The notes beneath the pieces are model-generated. The model searched no databases, was not told the DNA's origin, and saw only the letters and a list, made by a program, of their open reading frames with translations. Both the position numbers and the translations under genes were made by a program. A DNA stretch of 64,000 nucleotides from Paeniglutamicibacter gangotriensis Lz1y (GTDB lineage: Bacteria > Actinomycetota > Actinomycetes > Actinomycetales > Micrococcaceae), in the NCBI RefSeq assembly GCF_000348945.1, contig NZ_AOCK01000008.1:173506-237505 (forward strand), written 5' to 3'. Numbering within the stretch: position 1 is the first letter of the stretch; each line of letters opens with the position of its first letter. This document shows, piece by piece, positions 9,466-19,328 of the stretch.

Positions 9466-9762
9466 CTACCTGCGGCGCCCGGCCACCAGTGAGGTGAGTA
9501 CAACTGCGGCGGTGACCGTGTTGACCGCCGGCCACGCACCGAGCTTCTTGGCCAGCGGATGCGAGGCTCCGAAAGCCGCAAGATAAAGTCCCGTCAAGGC
9601 TGCGGCACGCGGTGCCCCGACGTTGGCCTTCCAGCCCAGGAAGGCACCGGTGCCCGCAGCGGCGAGCACCGCGCCGCCGGCCGGGCGGCTCTTGGTGGTG
9701 CGAGCGGTGGCGAATCCGCCGATGAGTCCGGTTGCGGCCAGGGCCGAGGGCAGAAATTTCAT
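9466..9762 (-). CDS. Small hydrophobic membrane protein
   Basis: 98 residues, with AAGGAG upstream of the ATG. Three or four Ala/Gly-rich hydrophobic stretches alternate with short basic loops, and the C-terminus is AGRRR. It resembles conserved actinobacterial small membrane proteins without assigned function. It is the last gene of the run that includes the DUF3105 and DUF305 genes (28 bp gap). Confidence 0.65.
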   Translation of the reverse strand: MKFLPSALAATGLIGGFATARTTKSRPAGGAVLAAAGTGAFLGWKANVGAPRAAALTGLYLAAFGASHPLAKKLGAWPAVNTVTAAVVLTSLVAGRRR

Positions 9763-9790
9763 AGTGTGTTGTTCTCCTTTTTATTCAAGT

Positions 9791-10399
9791 TTAGAGGCCG
9801 ACGCCGCCGGTGCAGGGGGCACCGGGCTCGGGGGTCTGTGGTCCTTGGCGGTATTTGGTCACGAAAGCGGCGATGCGCGGGTCATCAGGCGATTCGACGC
9901 TGAGCTGCTCGCCCCAGGCAGAAACTGTGATCTTCGCTCCCTGGTCCGGGTACGGGCTGAGCAGCATGTAGGTTTTTTCCCCCACATCTTGTTTCAGCGT
10001 GGCAAGCTCGGCGTCGGAAATTCCGTCGTAGCTGATCCAGACCGCGCCGTGCTCTAGTGAATGCACCGCATTGTTTTCCGGCACCGGAGCCTCATAGATC
10101 CCGCAATTGAGCCAGACGGGGTTGTGGTCCCCGCCAACACCGGGGGCCTGATCGTAGCTGACCTGGGTGGTGACATGGTTGGCGGAGGCCACCTTGTAGG
10201 TCTGTACGCCGTCGATGGGCGCCGCTGCCAAGGCTGCTGCTGCGGATTTGTCCCCGGCGGCGCCGGTGAGCACCACTGCGGTGGGGACGATGATGGCCAG
10301 TGCCGCCGCGGCGATGATCGAGACGGTCAGGACCTTGGCGCGTTTTTCCTTGGCCCGGGCCTTGGCGAGGATTTCCTGGGCTTCTTGTCGCTTGTTCAT
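9791..10399 (-). CDS. DUF3105 membrane-anchored protein
   Basis: 202 residues: a charged N-terminus, one membrane helix (about 24-45), and an extracytoplasmic DUF3105 domain recognisable by NPVWLNCGIYE, the HSLEHGAVWI motif and a conserved late Cys. The His- and Cys-bearing motifs would suit metal binding, but this is not proven. It starts 12 bp after the DUF305 gene. Confidence 0.82.
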   Translation of the reverse strand: MNKRQEAQEILAKARAKEKRAKVLTVSIIAAAALAIIVPTAVVLTGAAGDKSAAAALAAAPIDGVQTYKVASANHVTTQVSYDQAPGVGGDHNPVWLNCGIYEAPVPENNAVHSLEHGAVWISYDGISDAELATLKQDVGEKTYMLLSPYPDQGAKITVSAWGEQLSVESPDDPRIAAFVTKYRQGPQTPEPGAPCTGGVGL

Positions 10400-10411
10400 T
10401 GGGGGAATCCT

Positions 10412-11056
10412 TTAGTTCAGCTGCGCGAGCAGCTGGTTCAGGGCCGAGATCTCGGCCTGTTGGGTCATGATGATTTTGTTGGCGAACACGGTGACCATGT
10501 GGTTGTTCCCGTGCTGCAGGTAGGCCTGTGCCATCTCGACGCCACCGATGTGGTGGGCGATCATCAGCGTCAGGAACTGGCGGTCGGCCTCGGTACCGCG
10601 TGCCGCGGTGAGCTCGGTAATCTCTTCGGCGCTGGCCATGCCCATCGAGGCCATGGTGTGCGACTGTCCGGGAGAGATGTTCCCATGACCGGCATGGACG
10701 GACTCCTCGGTGAGGAGGCCATCCATCCACGTCATCGACTCGCCGGTCTGCGGCAGGGCCCAGGTCTCGAGCCAGGCATACATCTGTCCGGACTGTTGTT
10801 GCTGGGTCAACGCGATGTCATAGGCCATCGAACGCACCGCGTCGTTGGTGGAATGCTTCCTGATGATCATCGAGAGTTGGACGGCCTGCTGGTGGTGCGT
10901 TTGCATATCGCGGGCAAACCCTGCTTCGGGTGAGGCCTCGGAGGGTAAACCACTGCGCGGGTTGGCGGATCCTAAGATCCAGCCGCCGGCGGCCATGGCA
11001 AGCATAAGCAGTACCACGGCGCCAACCAGGGCGCGTGAGGTCTTGGATTCGGACAT
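10412..11056 (-). CDS. DUF305 ferritin-like exported protein
   Basis: 214 residues with an N-terminal membrane anchor (ALVGAVVLLMLAMAAGGW) and two DUF305 helical repeats, marked by ARDMQTHHQQAV and LTLMIAHHIGGVEMA. The paired His-His and Met residues are the features proposed to bind copper in DUF305 proteins such as cyanobacterial CopM. AAGGA precedes the ATG. Together with its DUF3105 partner it probably handles copper or another metal at the cell surface; that is an inference. Confidence 0.85.
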   Translation of the reverse strand: MSESKTSRALVGAVVLLMLAMAAGGWILGSANPRSGLPSEASPEAGFARDMQTHHQQAVQLSMIIRKHSTNDAVRSMAYDIALTQQQQSGQMYAWLETWALPQTGESMTWMDGLLTEESVHAGHGNISPGQSHTMASMGMASAEEITELTAARGTEADRQFLTLMIAHHIGGVEMAQAYLQHGNNHMVTVFANKIIMTQQAEISALNQLLAQLN

Positions 11057-11131
11057 GGCAAAAGTCCTTGGAAATGAAGAATGCTGTGCACCGCAAACGG
11101 GCGCGCGGACGGCAGAGGGCGAAGCCGTGTT

Positions 11132-11473
11132 CTAAATGCGCGAAATGGAGAGTGCGTGCAGATCCGGGGCGCGGGATTGCTGTGCGGCGGTGGCCCTCGA
11201 ATGCTCGAACAGGGTTGCCGGCATCGCACCGAAAGCACCTGAGGAGTCCGGGCGCGGGGCGAGCTGGGTGATAAGGGGCTGCGGATCCGCGGTGGGTGCG
11301 CAGTGCTGCTTGGTCGGAGTATCGAGCGGGCACTGTGTCCGGTCGGCGGCCGGCGAGATCGTTTCCACGCTTGAATGCTGGATCGCCGAAACCTGCAGGG
11401 GCGCAGATACCAGGGTCTGGCACACCGGAAGCAGCACGGTCAGGGCCAGGATCAACCCGAGCAGTCGCTTCAC
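11132..11473 (-). CDS. Small secreted protein upstream of the DUF305 gene
   Basis: I chose GTG at 11473 because AAAGGG lies about 8 nt upstream; an in-frame ATG at 11509 has no ribosome site. The resulting 113-residue protein opens with a clean signal peptide (KRLLGLILALTVLLPV, cleavage near LVSA). The mature part contains scattered Cys and His (QHSS, TQCP, KQHCAP) and no recognised domain. Its place at the head of the DUF305/DUF3105 run suggests a shared envelope or metal role. Confidence 0.6.
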   Translation of the reverse strand: MKRLLGLILALTVLLPVCQTLVSAPLQVSAIQHSSVETISPAADRTQCPLDTPTKQHCAPTADPQPLITQLAPRPDSSGAFGAMPATLFEHSRATAAQQSRAPDLHALSISRI

Positions 11474-11623
11474 TCCTGCACCCTTTCGATAACGGAACCC
11501 AAGATTCATTGAGGACTCAACAATATAAATGTCTCTTGTGGATTTCCTGTGAGCGTCCTGCGGGAGTGCGGACGGGGCCGTCGCGATGACAATCGAGACG
11601 CGCCGCGGACATAGGGTTGGAAG

Positions 11624-12355
11624 ATGGAAATTATTGACCGGTGGTGGCAGGCGGTGCTGGCCGGATTCGGCGGCTCTGCTCAATTCGTTCCCACCTTGTG
11701 GCCGCTGCTGGGCTTGTTGGCACTGTGCCTGCTGCTGACCGTGCCGCGGGCCTGCTGGCGGATCTTCGGGCTCTATGTGACCTTCGTGCACGAGTTGGGC
11801 CACGCCTTTGCCGCGCTGCTGACCGGGCGCTTCGTCCACGGGTTGAAGATCCGCCTAGACCACTCGGGCGAACTGGTCAGCAGCGGGAAGCCCGGCTTCT
11901 CCGCGGTCTTCAGCGGTTTCTGGGGCTACCCCGCTCCCGCAGTGGTGGGCGCGGGGCTGGTAGCCGCAACGTCCTTCGGCCATGGATCAGCGGCCCTGTC
12001 GATCGGGGCATTGCTGCTACTGGTTTCGTTGTTGTTCCTGCGCAATGCGGTGGGCATCGCCGTGGCATTGTGTTCGGCGCTCGCCGCACAACTGCTGGTG
12101 GTGTTTACCCCGGTGGCGGCGACCAGCTGGGTGGTACTGGGACTGGGCATGATGTTGTTGGTGGGCTCGGTACGCGACCTGTTCAAGGTCATCGGCGTGC
12201 ACACCCGCCGGCGCGAACTGGTCGCGTCCTCCGATGCTTACCTCTTGGCCACCCGCAGCTGGTTGCCGGCATGGTTCTGGTTGGCTGGCTTCACCGTGGT
12301 GATAGGTGGTTCAGTGGCGTTCTCGGTCTGGCGGCTGTGGGAGACCTTGGCTTAA
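11624..12355 (+). CDS. M50-family (site-2-protease-like) membrane metallopeptidase
   Basis: 243 residues, mostly membrane helices. The zinc motif HELGH in helix 2 (FVHELGHAFAALLTGR) is typical of M50B-like proteins, but the usual second zinc motif (NxxPxxxxDG) is not obvious; a late Asp (SVRDLFKVIG) may serve. It is transcribed divergently from the DUF305 operon. Substrate unknown. Confidence 0.8.
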   Translation: MEIIDRWWQAVLAGFGGSAQFVPTLWPLLGLLALCLLLTVPRACWRIFGLYVTFVHELGHAFAALLTGRFVHGLKIRLDHSGELVSSGKPGFSAVFSGFWGYPAPAVVGAGLVAATSFGHGSAALSIGALLLLVSLLFLRNAVGIAVALCSALAAQLLVVFTPVAATSWVVLGLGMMLLVGSVRDLFKVIGVHTRRRELVASSDAYLLATRSWLPAWFWLAGFTVVIGGSVAFSVWRLWETLA

Positions 12356-12394
12356 CACGCAGTGAATCCGGCCGGCGCATTCACTAGCTGGAAA

Positions 12395-12604
12395 CTACCT
12401 GAGGGGCTCCACAAGTTGGTCGCCGACGACACCTTCGAATGGTGATCGTTCCGGTGCGTTCCGATGCAGAAAATGCGAGGCCAATGCCGCCCGAATCGCC
12501 GGCTCCTCGACGCCATAAGCCTCCGATATCTGGCCCATCGTCCAACCCGCGGTGCGCAATTCTTGCAGCGTCGGATAGGCCGGCATGCCGAGTCGAGTTC
12601 CCAT
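12395..12604 (-). CDS. Small helix-turn-helix protein
   Basis: The ATG at 12604 has AAAAGGAG 9 nt upstream; a longer reading frame extends further back without a start signal. The 69-residue product has a single recognisable element, LQELRTAGWTMGQISEAYGV followed by EEPAIRAAL, which reads as a helix-turn-helix of resolvase or sigma-like type. There is no dimerisation or ligand domain. Function unknown. Confidence 0.6.
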   Translation of the reverse strand: MGTRLGMPAYPTLQELRTAGWTMGQISEAYGVEEPAIRAALASHFLHRNAPERSPFEGVVGDQLVEPLR

Positions 12605-12768
12605 GGCCCTCAACTCCTTTTCTGTGTGGATCCGTGAGAACACTGAACCACACAGGTAGGACGATTTGGATGCAGGGCAGCTCGGTTCCGAGCCGGCACG
12701 GGGAGAGCCGGGGATTTGGCCTACGGTGGGACTAAGGGACAACACCTCAGGAAACAAGGAGACACACC

Positions 12769-14259
12769 ATGGCCATCTTTGAATATACGACGAAGCTCCC
12801 GTACCCACGGGAAAAGGTCTTCGCATGGTTCTCCCGCCCCGGGGCCTTGCCCCGGCTTTGGGCCCCTTACCTTGGGACAGTCAGCCAGGAACCGGATATG
12901 GGCCTGGCCGTCGGCTCCCGGGCCGTCCTGGACGTGGCCGCCCCTGGCACCATGGGTACGGCACTGGCCGCTGCCACCGACCTCGGGGCCAGAACGCTGG
13001 GACTGCCGGCGCGCATCGGCGCGCGGATCCCGTGGCGCGCCAAACACATTTCGCTGAACCCGGGTCACGATTTCACCGACATCATGGAATCCGGGCCGTT
13101 GGCCCGCTGGGAACACCAACATTTCTTTGCCGACGACGACCATCACACGCGCCCGGGCACGGTGATGCGCGATGTGGTCGAATTCGAACTACCGGTGCTC
13201 AGTAGATCCCCGTTCAATCGGGCACGCGCGCTCGCCGAGAAAGCGTTCATGCGTGAGCTGAACCAAGTCTTCAGGTACCGGGAAAGGATGCTGCGCGCCG
13301 ACCTGGCCTTCCACGAGAACTACGCCTCCGAGCCCCTGGTGATTGCCGTGGCCGGGGCCTCGGGAGTGATCGGCACCCAGCTCTGTGCCCTCTTGGGCGG
13401 GGGCGGGCACCGCATCATCAAGCTGGTTCGTCACCGCAGCGAGGCCAACGGACACGATGCGGTCTTCTGGGACCCCGAGCGTGGGGTGTTGGATCCCGAG
13501 CAACTGCGCGATGTCGATGCTGTGGTGAATCTGGCCGGGCATACCATCGGCGGCAGGTTCACCGCGGACACCAAGGAAAAGATCTTATCCTCGCGCGTGC
13601 TGGGAACCGAGCTGCTCGCCGGCGCCTTGGCAACACTCGCGGCCGACGGTAAACAGCGCAGCTATATTGTGGCCTCGGGCATCGGAATTTACGGGGCCGC
13701 CCCGCACACCGGAATCCCGGTGCTGCCCCTGGATGAGGACACGGCACCGGGCACAGATTTCCTTGCCGAGGTCTGTACGGCGTGGGAGCAGGCCTGCGCG
13801 CCAGCTGCCGCGGCAGGGGTACGGGTAGTCAATGTCCGCACCGGGTTGGTGCAGACACCGGCCGGCGGCATCCTGGCGCAGATGCTGCCCCTCTACGCAC
13901 TGGGTCTGGGCGGGCCGCTGGGTACCGCTGCCTGGCAGTCCTGGATCGGGCTTGATGATGTGGTGGGGATCTATGCGCACGCGCTGCTCACCGAATCACT
14001 GGCCGGCCCGGTCAACGCCGTGGCGCCGTACCCGGTGCAGTCAGAAGAATATGCAAGGACCCTAGGCAAGGTGCTGCGCCGCCCGGCCCGGATCCCGGTT
14101 CCCGGCTTCGCTCCCAAGCTTCTGCTGGGCAGCCAAGGAGCAGCGGAACTGGCCTTCTCCGACCAACGGGTGGCCAGTACTAAGATCGAGGCCAGCGGCT
14201 ACGGCTTTCGGCAGCCGGAGCTGGAATCGGCGTTGCGCCACGTCCTGGGACATTCCTAG
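12769..14259 (+). CDS. TIGR01777 NAD(P)-dependent epimerase with N-terminal SRPBCC domain
   Basis: AAGGAG lies 8 nt before the ATG. Residues 1-160 form a START-like SRPBCC ligand-binding domain (FEYTTKLPYPREKVFAWF). From about residue 190 an extended SDR domain follows: VAVAGASGVIG is the nucleotide-binding motif and VVNLAGHTIGGRF is characteristic of TIGR01777 (YfcH-like) proteins. The C-terminus carries the DUF1731-like segment. The fusion suggests a hydrophobic substrate. It ends 14 bp from the convergent YihY gene. Confidence 0.9.
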   Translation: MAIFEYTTKLPYPREKVFAWFSRPGALPRLWAPYLGTVSQEPDMGLAVGSRAVLDVAAPGTMGTALAAATDLGARTLGLPARIGARIPWRAKHISLNPGHDFTDIMESGPLARWEHQHFFADDDHHTRPGTVMRDVVEFELPVLSRSPFNRARALAEKAFMRELNQVFRYRERMLRADLAFHENYASEPLVIAVAGASGVIGTQLCALLGGGGHRIIKLVRHRSEANGHDAVFWDPERGVLDPEQLRDVDAVVNLAGHTIGGRFTADTKEKILSSRVLGTELLAGALATLAADGKQRSYIVASGIGIYGAAPHTGIPVLPLDEDTAPGTDFLAEVCTAWEQACAPAAAAGVRVVNVRTGLVQTPAGGILAQMLPLYALGLGGPLGTAAWQSWIGLDDVVGIYAHALLTESLAGPVNAVAPYPVQSEEYARTLGKVLRRPARIPVPGFAPKLLLGSQGAAELAFSDQRVASTKIEASGYGFRQPELESALRHVLGHS

Positions 14260-14273
14260 GGACGAGGAAGGAG

Positions 14274-15398
14274 CTAACGCCCGGAGCCGTGCCGCCTGCC
14301 GGTCACATAGGCAGCCACGGCACCCAGGGACCCTGCCAACAGACCCCAGGGGATGCCCGGGCCCTGAAGCTTCGATTCGGGGCGCAGCTGGCCTCCGGCG
14401 CGCATCCGCAGCTCGCGGGCTTCATCCCGGTCATCAAGCATCGCCAACTTGGCCTTGGCGATCCCACTGTCGTCGCGGGGCGGCAGCGCCAGCTCGTCCT
14501 CGGCAGCCAAGCCCTGGCGCAATTCTCGGGCTCGTTCGAGTTCGGCATCCAACTCAGAACCCAGCAGCAGGGAAATGTTCGCCAGCCAGATCCACAACAG
14601 CAGAATGATCACCCCGGCCAGCGCTCCGTAGGCACTTTGGTACTTGCCGAAATTCAAGACGTAGAAGAAGAACCCGGCCGTGGCCAGGGCCAGGACGAAC
14701 AAGGCACCGAAAGACCCGGCGCTGATCCAGCGGAACTTCGGCTTCCGGACGTTCGGGGTGAAGTGGTAGAGCAGCGCAATCATGAGCACGGCAATCAGCA
14801 CCAGCACGGGCCACTTGGCGATGTTCCAGGCCAGCAGCGTGGCCTCGCCGAGGCCCAGCACGTCGCCGATGGTCTGGGCCACGGGCCCGGAGAGCACCAG
14901 CAGGGCAATGGCCAGCACCGCCAGGATGACGATCACCAGGGTCAGCAGGTACATCTGCGGACGAAGTTTCCACAGCGGGCGGCCCTCGGTGACGGCGTAG
15001 GTGCGGTTCAAGGCCCGACCGAACGCCCCGACATAGGCCGATGCCGACCACAAGGCACCGAGCAGGCCGATCAGCAAGGTCCACCCGGCCCCGGTCTGCT
15101 CGCCGAGCTGCGTCAAGAGCCGCTCCGCGGTGTCTGCCATCTCCTGGGTTCCGACCTGGCTGATGGTGTCAACCATCCAGTCCCTGGCCTCGGAACCACC
15201 GCTGATCAGCGAGAGCAAGGAGAGCATTGCCAGCAGCCCGGGAACCATGGAAAGCACCGCGTAATAGGTCAGCGCCGCTGCCAGGTCGGTGGCTCCGTCA
15301 CGGGTGAACTCGCGCACGGTGCGTTTGGCGGCATAGAGCCAAGAGTCCCTGCGTACGCTGGTTTCTTTGTGTTGTGGCTTGTCCATGGGCGAATTCAT
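14274..15398 (-). CDS. YihY/BrkB-family membrane protein
   Basis: About 374 residues with six membrane helices and the family signature DLAAALTYYAVLSMVPGLLA, followed by a hydrophilic tail. Possible starts are TTG 15404, ATG 15398 and ATG 15386; a GAGGAT box precedes the last. YihY/BrkB proteins are widespread inner-membrane proteins once mislabelled RNase BN; their role is uncertain. It lies 50 bp downstream of the RarD-like gene on the same strand. Confidence 0.88.
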   Translation of the reverse strand: MNSPMDKPQHKETSVRRDSWLYAAKRTVREFTRDGATDLAAALTYYAVLSMVPGLLAMLSLLSLISGGSEARDWMVDTISQVGTQEMADTAERLLTQLGEQTGAGWTLLIGLLGALWSASAYVGAFGRALNRTYAVTEGRPLWKLRPQMYLLTLVIVILAVLAIALLVLSGPVAQTIGDVLGLGEATLLAWNIAKWPVLVLIAVLMIALLYHFTPNVRKPKFRWISAGSFGALFVLALATAGFFFYVLNFGKYQSAYGALAGVIILLLWIWLANISLLLGSELDAELERARELRQGLAAEDELALPPRDDSGIAKAKLAMLDDRDEARELRMRAGGQLRPESKLQGPGIPWGLLAGSLGAVAAYVTGRRHGSGR

Positions 15399-15450
15399 CC
15401 TCAATCGCTGGGGCGGTTTTGGTCCATTCCCACCTTACGGTGTGAACGGC

Positions 15451-16311
15451 TCAGCGCAACGAACGCGCGGCACGGAAGCCGTCCGCGGCCAGCAGCACCA
15501 GGGCCAGCAGAATCGGCACATAGGTGAACGCATCCTGGAGGAGCAGCTGCTCGCCCATGATCACCGCTGCGACCATCAACAGGACGGGTTCGACGTAGCT
15601 CAGCAGTCCGAACACCGACAGTGAGAGCAGCGAGGCGGCCCCCAGATACAAGAACATGGCCACGGCTCCCAGGAGGCCGATCGAGAGCACCGGTAGTAGT
15701 TCGGCCCCCGGTCCGTGCACCGACGTGAGGATGAAATAGAGCGCCAGCGGGGTCAGGAGAAGGATTTCGAGGGTGAAGGCGGCATTGGACTCGAAGCGGG
15801 CCCGGCGCCGGGCCGCGAAGTAGAGCGGATAGCCCAGGCAGATCACCAGGGTGGGCCAGGCCAGCCCGCCGTCGAAGACTACTTGGTGGCCGACGCCCAC
15901 GATCGCCAGCGTGACAGCGATCTTCTGGGCTTGGGACAGCCTTTCGGAGAAGGCAGCCCGGCCCACCACCACCATGACCAGCGGGAGCAGGAAGTAGCCC
16001 AGCGAGGTGGCCAGCGCGTACCCGTTCATGGGGGCGTACATGAACAGCCACAGTTGTACGCCCACCAGCGCACTGGCGATGGCACCAAAAAACAGCAAGC
16101 TGGGCCTGGCCCTGATCCGCCCGAGCACCGTGGCCATTTGGGCCCTGCGGGCGGGGACCAACGCGTACACCGGGCTGATGACCAGCAACGTCAGCACGAT
16201 CCGCCAGCCGTAGACCTCGGCGTGCCCGATGTCCTTCAGAGACCCGGAGACCAGAAAAATCGCGGCGAACAGCGCAGAGGCAACAACAGAGGCAAGAACG
16301 CCGCGATTCAT
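15451..16311 (-). CDS. rarD: EamA/RarD-like drug-metabolite transporter
   Basis: 286 residues with ten predicted helices in two EamA halves. The phrase PMNGYALATSLGYFLLPL and the C-terminal LLSYVEPVLLMVAAVIMGE match RarD (chloramphenicol-sensitive protein family). The transported compound is unknown. It probably forms a transcription unit with the YihY gene downstream. Confidence 0.85.
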   Translation of the reverse strand: MNRGVLASVVASALFAAIFLVSGSLKDIGHAEVYGWRIVLTLLVISPVYALVPARRAQMATVLGRIRARPSLLFFGAIASALVGVQLWLFMYAPMNGYALATSLGYFLLPLVMVVVGRAAFSERLSQAQKIAVTLAIVGVGHQVVFDGGLAWPTLVICLGYPLYFAARRRARFESNAAFTLEILLLTPLALYFILTSVHGPGAELLPVLSIGLLGAVAMFLYLGAASLLSLSVFGLLSYVEPVLLMVAAVIMGEQLLLQDAFTYVPILLALVLLAADGFRAARSLR

Positions 16312-16391
16312 AGGTGGTGCTCCGGATCCGGGCCGTCAATCAGGGGGTGAATATTGCAGTCTAATCGACGCTACGCCTCCCCGATGTGCCC

Positions 16392-16613
16392 CTAGACCTC
16401 CAGTCGGCGGCGGATGAAGGAGGAGAGCTGGTCGACCAGCACGATCAGCACCAACACCACCAGGATCTGGGTGGCCATCGCATCAAACTGGAATGACTTG
16501 ATGGACTGGTTGATCAGCAGGCCGATGCCTCCGGCGCCGACCAGCCCCAGCACCAGCACCAGCGAGGAGCGCACATTGACGTCGAAGCGGTAGAGCAACA
16601 GCCCGACGAACTG
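16392..16613 (-). pseudogene. phnE: phnE 3'-end remnant (phosphonate ABC permease)
   Basis: Only the last 73 codons of a phosphonate-transporter permease survive: QFVGLLLYRFDVNVRSS, then LGLVGAGGIG (the EAA-loop region) and a final membrane helix ending in RRLEV and a stop at 16392. The 5' part is missing and no start codon belongs to it. It abuts the remnant of a divergent phosphonatase gene. Confidence 0.8.
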
Positions 16614-16619
16614 GCGGCC

Positions 16620-16868
16620 GGGCGGCCGGCGCCGTACATGATTCATCGAGTGATGGAAGCAACCGGTGTGGTCGATGTGCGCCGGGTGGTGGCCGGAGGT
16701 GACACCGTGGTTGATCTCTTGGCAGCACACCACGCGGGGGTCAAGGGACTGGGCGTACTCACCGGCGCGCTTGACCGCAAAGCACTGGAGCAGCACCCTC
16801 ACAGCTGGGTTTTGGAAGGTGTCAAGGATCTTCCCGGGATCCTTGAATCTGCACTAGTCAGTCCCTAA
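16620..16868 (+). pseudogene. Phosphonatase-like HAD hydrolase 3'-end remnant
   Basis: The frame GRPAPYMIHRVMEATGV, then VAGDTVVDL-like text (VVAGGDTVVDL), AGVKGLGVLTG and HSWVLEGVKDLP match the C-terminal third of phosphonatase-like HAD hydrolases; the N-terminal DxD nucleophile region is absent. An ATG at 16638 exists but would give only a 76-residue fragment. The remnant fits a lost phn locus together with the phnE fragment opposite. Confidence 0.78.
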
Positions 16869-16881
16869 TTATATCGATTTG

Positions 16882-16926
16882 GTAACGAGGCCTCGAAGCT
16901 AGAAGCGTTCCTCGAGGCCTCGTTAC
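16882..16926. terminator. Perfect 15-bp inverted repeat, possible terminator
   Basis: GTAACGAGGCCTCGA (16882-16896) is exactly complementary to 16912-16926 with a 15-nt loop. It starts 13 nt after the phosphonatase stop. A run of eight T's occurs at about 16941-16948, 14 nt past the stem, which is farther than in a standard intrinsic terminator. Confidence 0.55.
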
Positions 16927-17932
<1,006 letters not shown>

Positions 17933-17968
17933 ACCGGTCCCTCTTACGAGCGGACGAACGGCCAAGAG

Positions 17969-18016
17969 GGCTGTTCCGTAGCCACACCCCCCAAGTGGCT
18001 ACGGAGCAGTCCTTTT
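17969..18016 (+). terminator. Intrinsic terminator of rpf
   Basis: A 17-bp stem with G-U pairs (GGCTGTTCCGTAGCCAC against GTGGCTACGGAGCAGTCC), a 9-nt loop and a short T tract (TTTT at 18013-18016), beginning 37 nt after the rpf stop. Confidence 0.85.
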
Positions 18017-18049
18017 GCGTTTCAGCCCGCTCTGCGGCCCCTTGGAATG

Positions 18050-19328
18050 TGGGACAAATTCGGGAAAAAGCGAAAAGTGGCGGGAAGACAAACACCACTA
18101 CTGCGGCCCAGAGCCCGTATACCGGTAGATAGCGCATCTGCCAGCGTTCGGCGGCGGCGACCTTGTTCGGGCTGGTCCCGAACTCGGCGATCCTCACCAG
18201 GATGGCAGCGAGCATCAGCGCATCCACGGCGAGGGCGGCGGCCAGCAACACCAGTTGCAAGGTGTCGAATAACCCGCCGGGGCCAGTGGCTCGCGTGCGG
18301 ACAGGGAGTAGAGGACCAGGCACAACACCAACACCAGAACACCGTTGTTGATGATCAGTAGGCCCCGGTCAATCCCGGCGACCCCGCCTGCAGTGGACAG
18401 CACCGCCAACATCGCCACGAGCATGACAATGGTCAGCGGAGTGAAGACGCGGGTCAGCAGCGGAGCGATGTTCTCAATGACGTCCAGCTTGGCTTTCACC
18501 AGCCAGCCGGCGACGACCAACGCACCGGGCACGGCAAAGGGCAGGATCCATGACTCCAGCACGGGTTCCAGATCCACGCCGGCCGACTGCAACACGGCAA
18601 AGGTTAGCCCGACCAGAACCCCACCACCAATGGCCAATAGGGTGAAGTAGATGGCTAGCTCACCGGTGAAGCGCACAAAGTCCATGCGCCGTCCGTGGCT
18701 CCGCCAACGTCCTCCGGCGTAGACGATTCCCGCCAGGACCCAGACGATGACGGGGGCATACAGCGCGGCCAGCGGCCCTGTCGCTCCGCCCTAGGCAAAG
18801 GGGTAGAGATTCAAAACCACGGCTACTGCCGCAAAGGCGACTCCCAAGGCCGCGACAAGGCTCCAAGAGACTTTTCGTTTCCAGGCAAAGTAGGCGGCAA
18901 CAAGCGGGATGACCAGCAGGCTTGCGTTCTTTAGCAGGGACATGTCGTCGCCCAACCAAGAGATTCCGGCCTTCAACGTCAGTCCCGCACCGATGGCCAG
19001 TGACAGCACGACGGCCAGCTCGACACCGTGGCCGGGGCCGGAGATACCGGGCGCCCCGGGTCTCAGTACCAGCTGCTTCCACAGTCGTTCGGAATGTTCG
19101 CGGGCGAACTCGCGGGAATACCGGATCGAGGTTGCCCATACGCTTGATGGCGACCAGAAACGCCTCATCATCGTCGAGCCCGCAGGCTCGTCGCTCGTCG
19201 ATCTGCTCGAGCAGGTGGTCTTCAAGCTCGTCGAGGCCTGCGGCGGAGATTGCGCGACGCCGGGCCACGTATCCTCGCCAAAGCTCGATCTGCGCTTCCA
19301 GCCCTTCGTGCGGTTCCACTATGCCCAT
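18050..19328 (-). pseudogene. Broken permease-prefix-domain membrane protein
   Basis: The gene begins at ATG 19328, overlapping the PadR stop by 10 nt. It encodes a permease-prefix domain (QIELWRGYVARR, LEDHLLEQI) and then a multi-helix membrane domain (RMDFVRFTGELAIYFTLLA). Three lesions break it: an extra base near 19117, an in-frame TAG at 18791-18793 (after NLYPFA) and a missing base near 18278. Joining the frames gives one continuous family member of about 420 residues. Its own stop also seems lost, since the last frame runs into rpf antisense. In intact loci this protein is the partner of the adjacent PadR regulator. Confidence 0.8.

Noticed and set aside
14289..15527. Plus-strand frame of 412 codons opposite YihY
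   Set aside because: Gln/Gly/Arg-rich shadow of a membrane-protein gene; no start signal.
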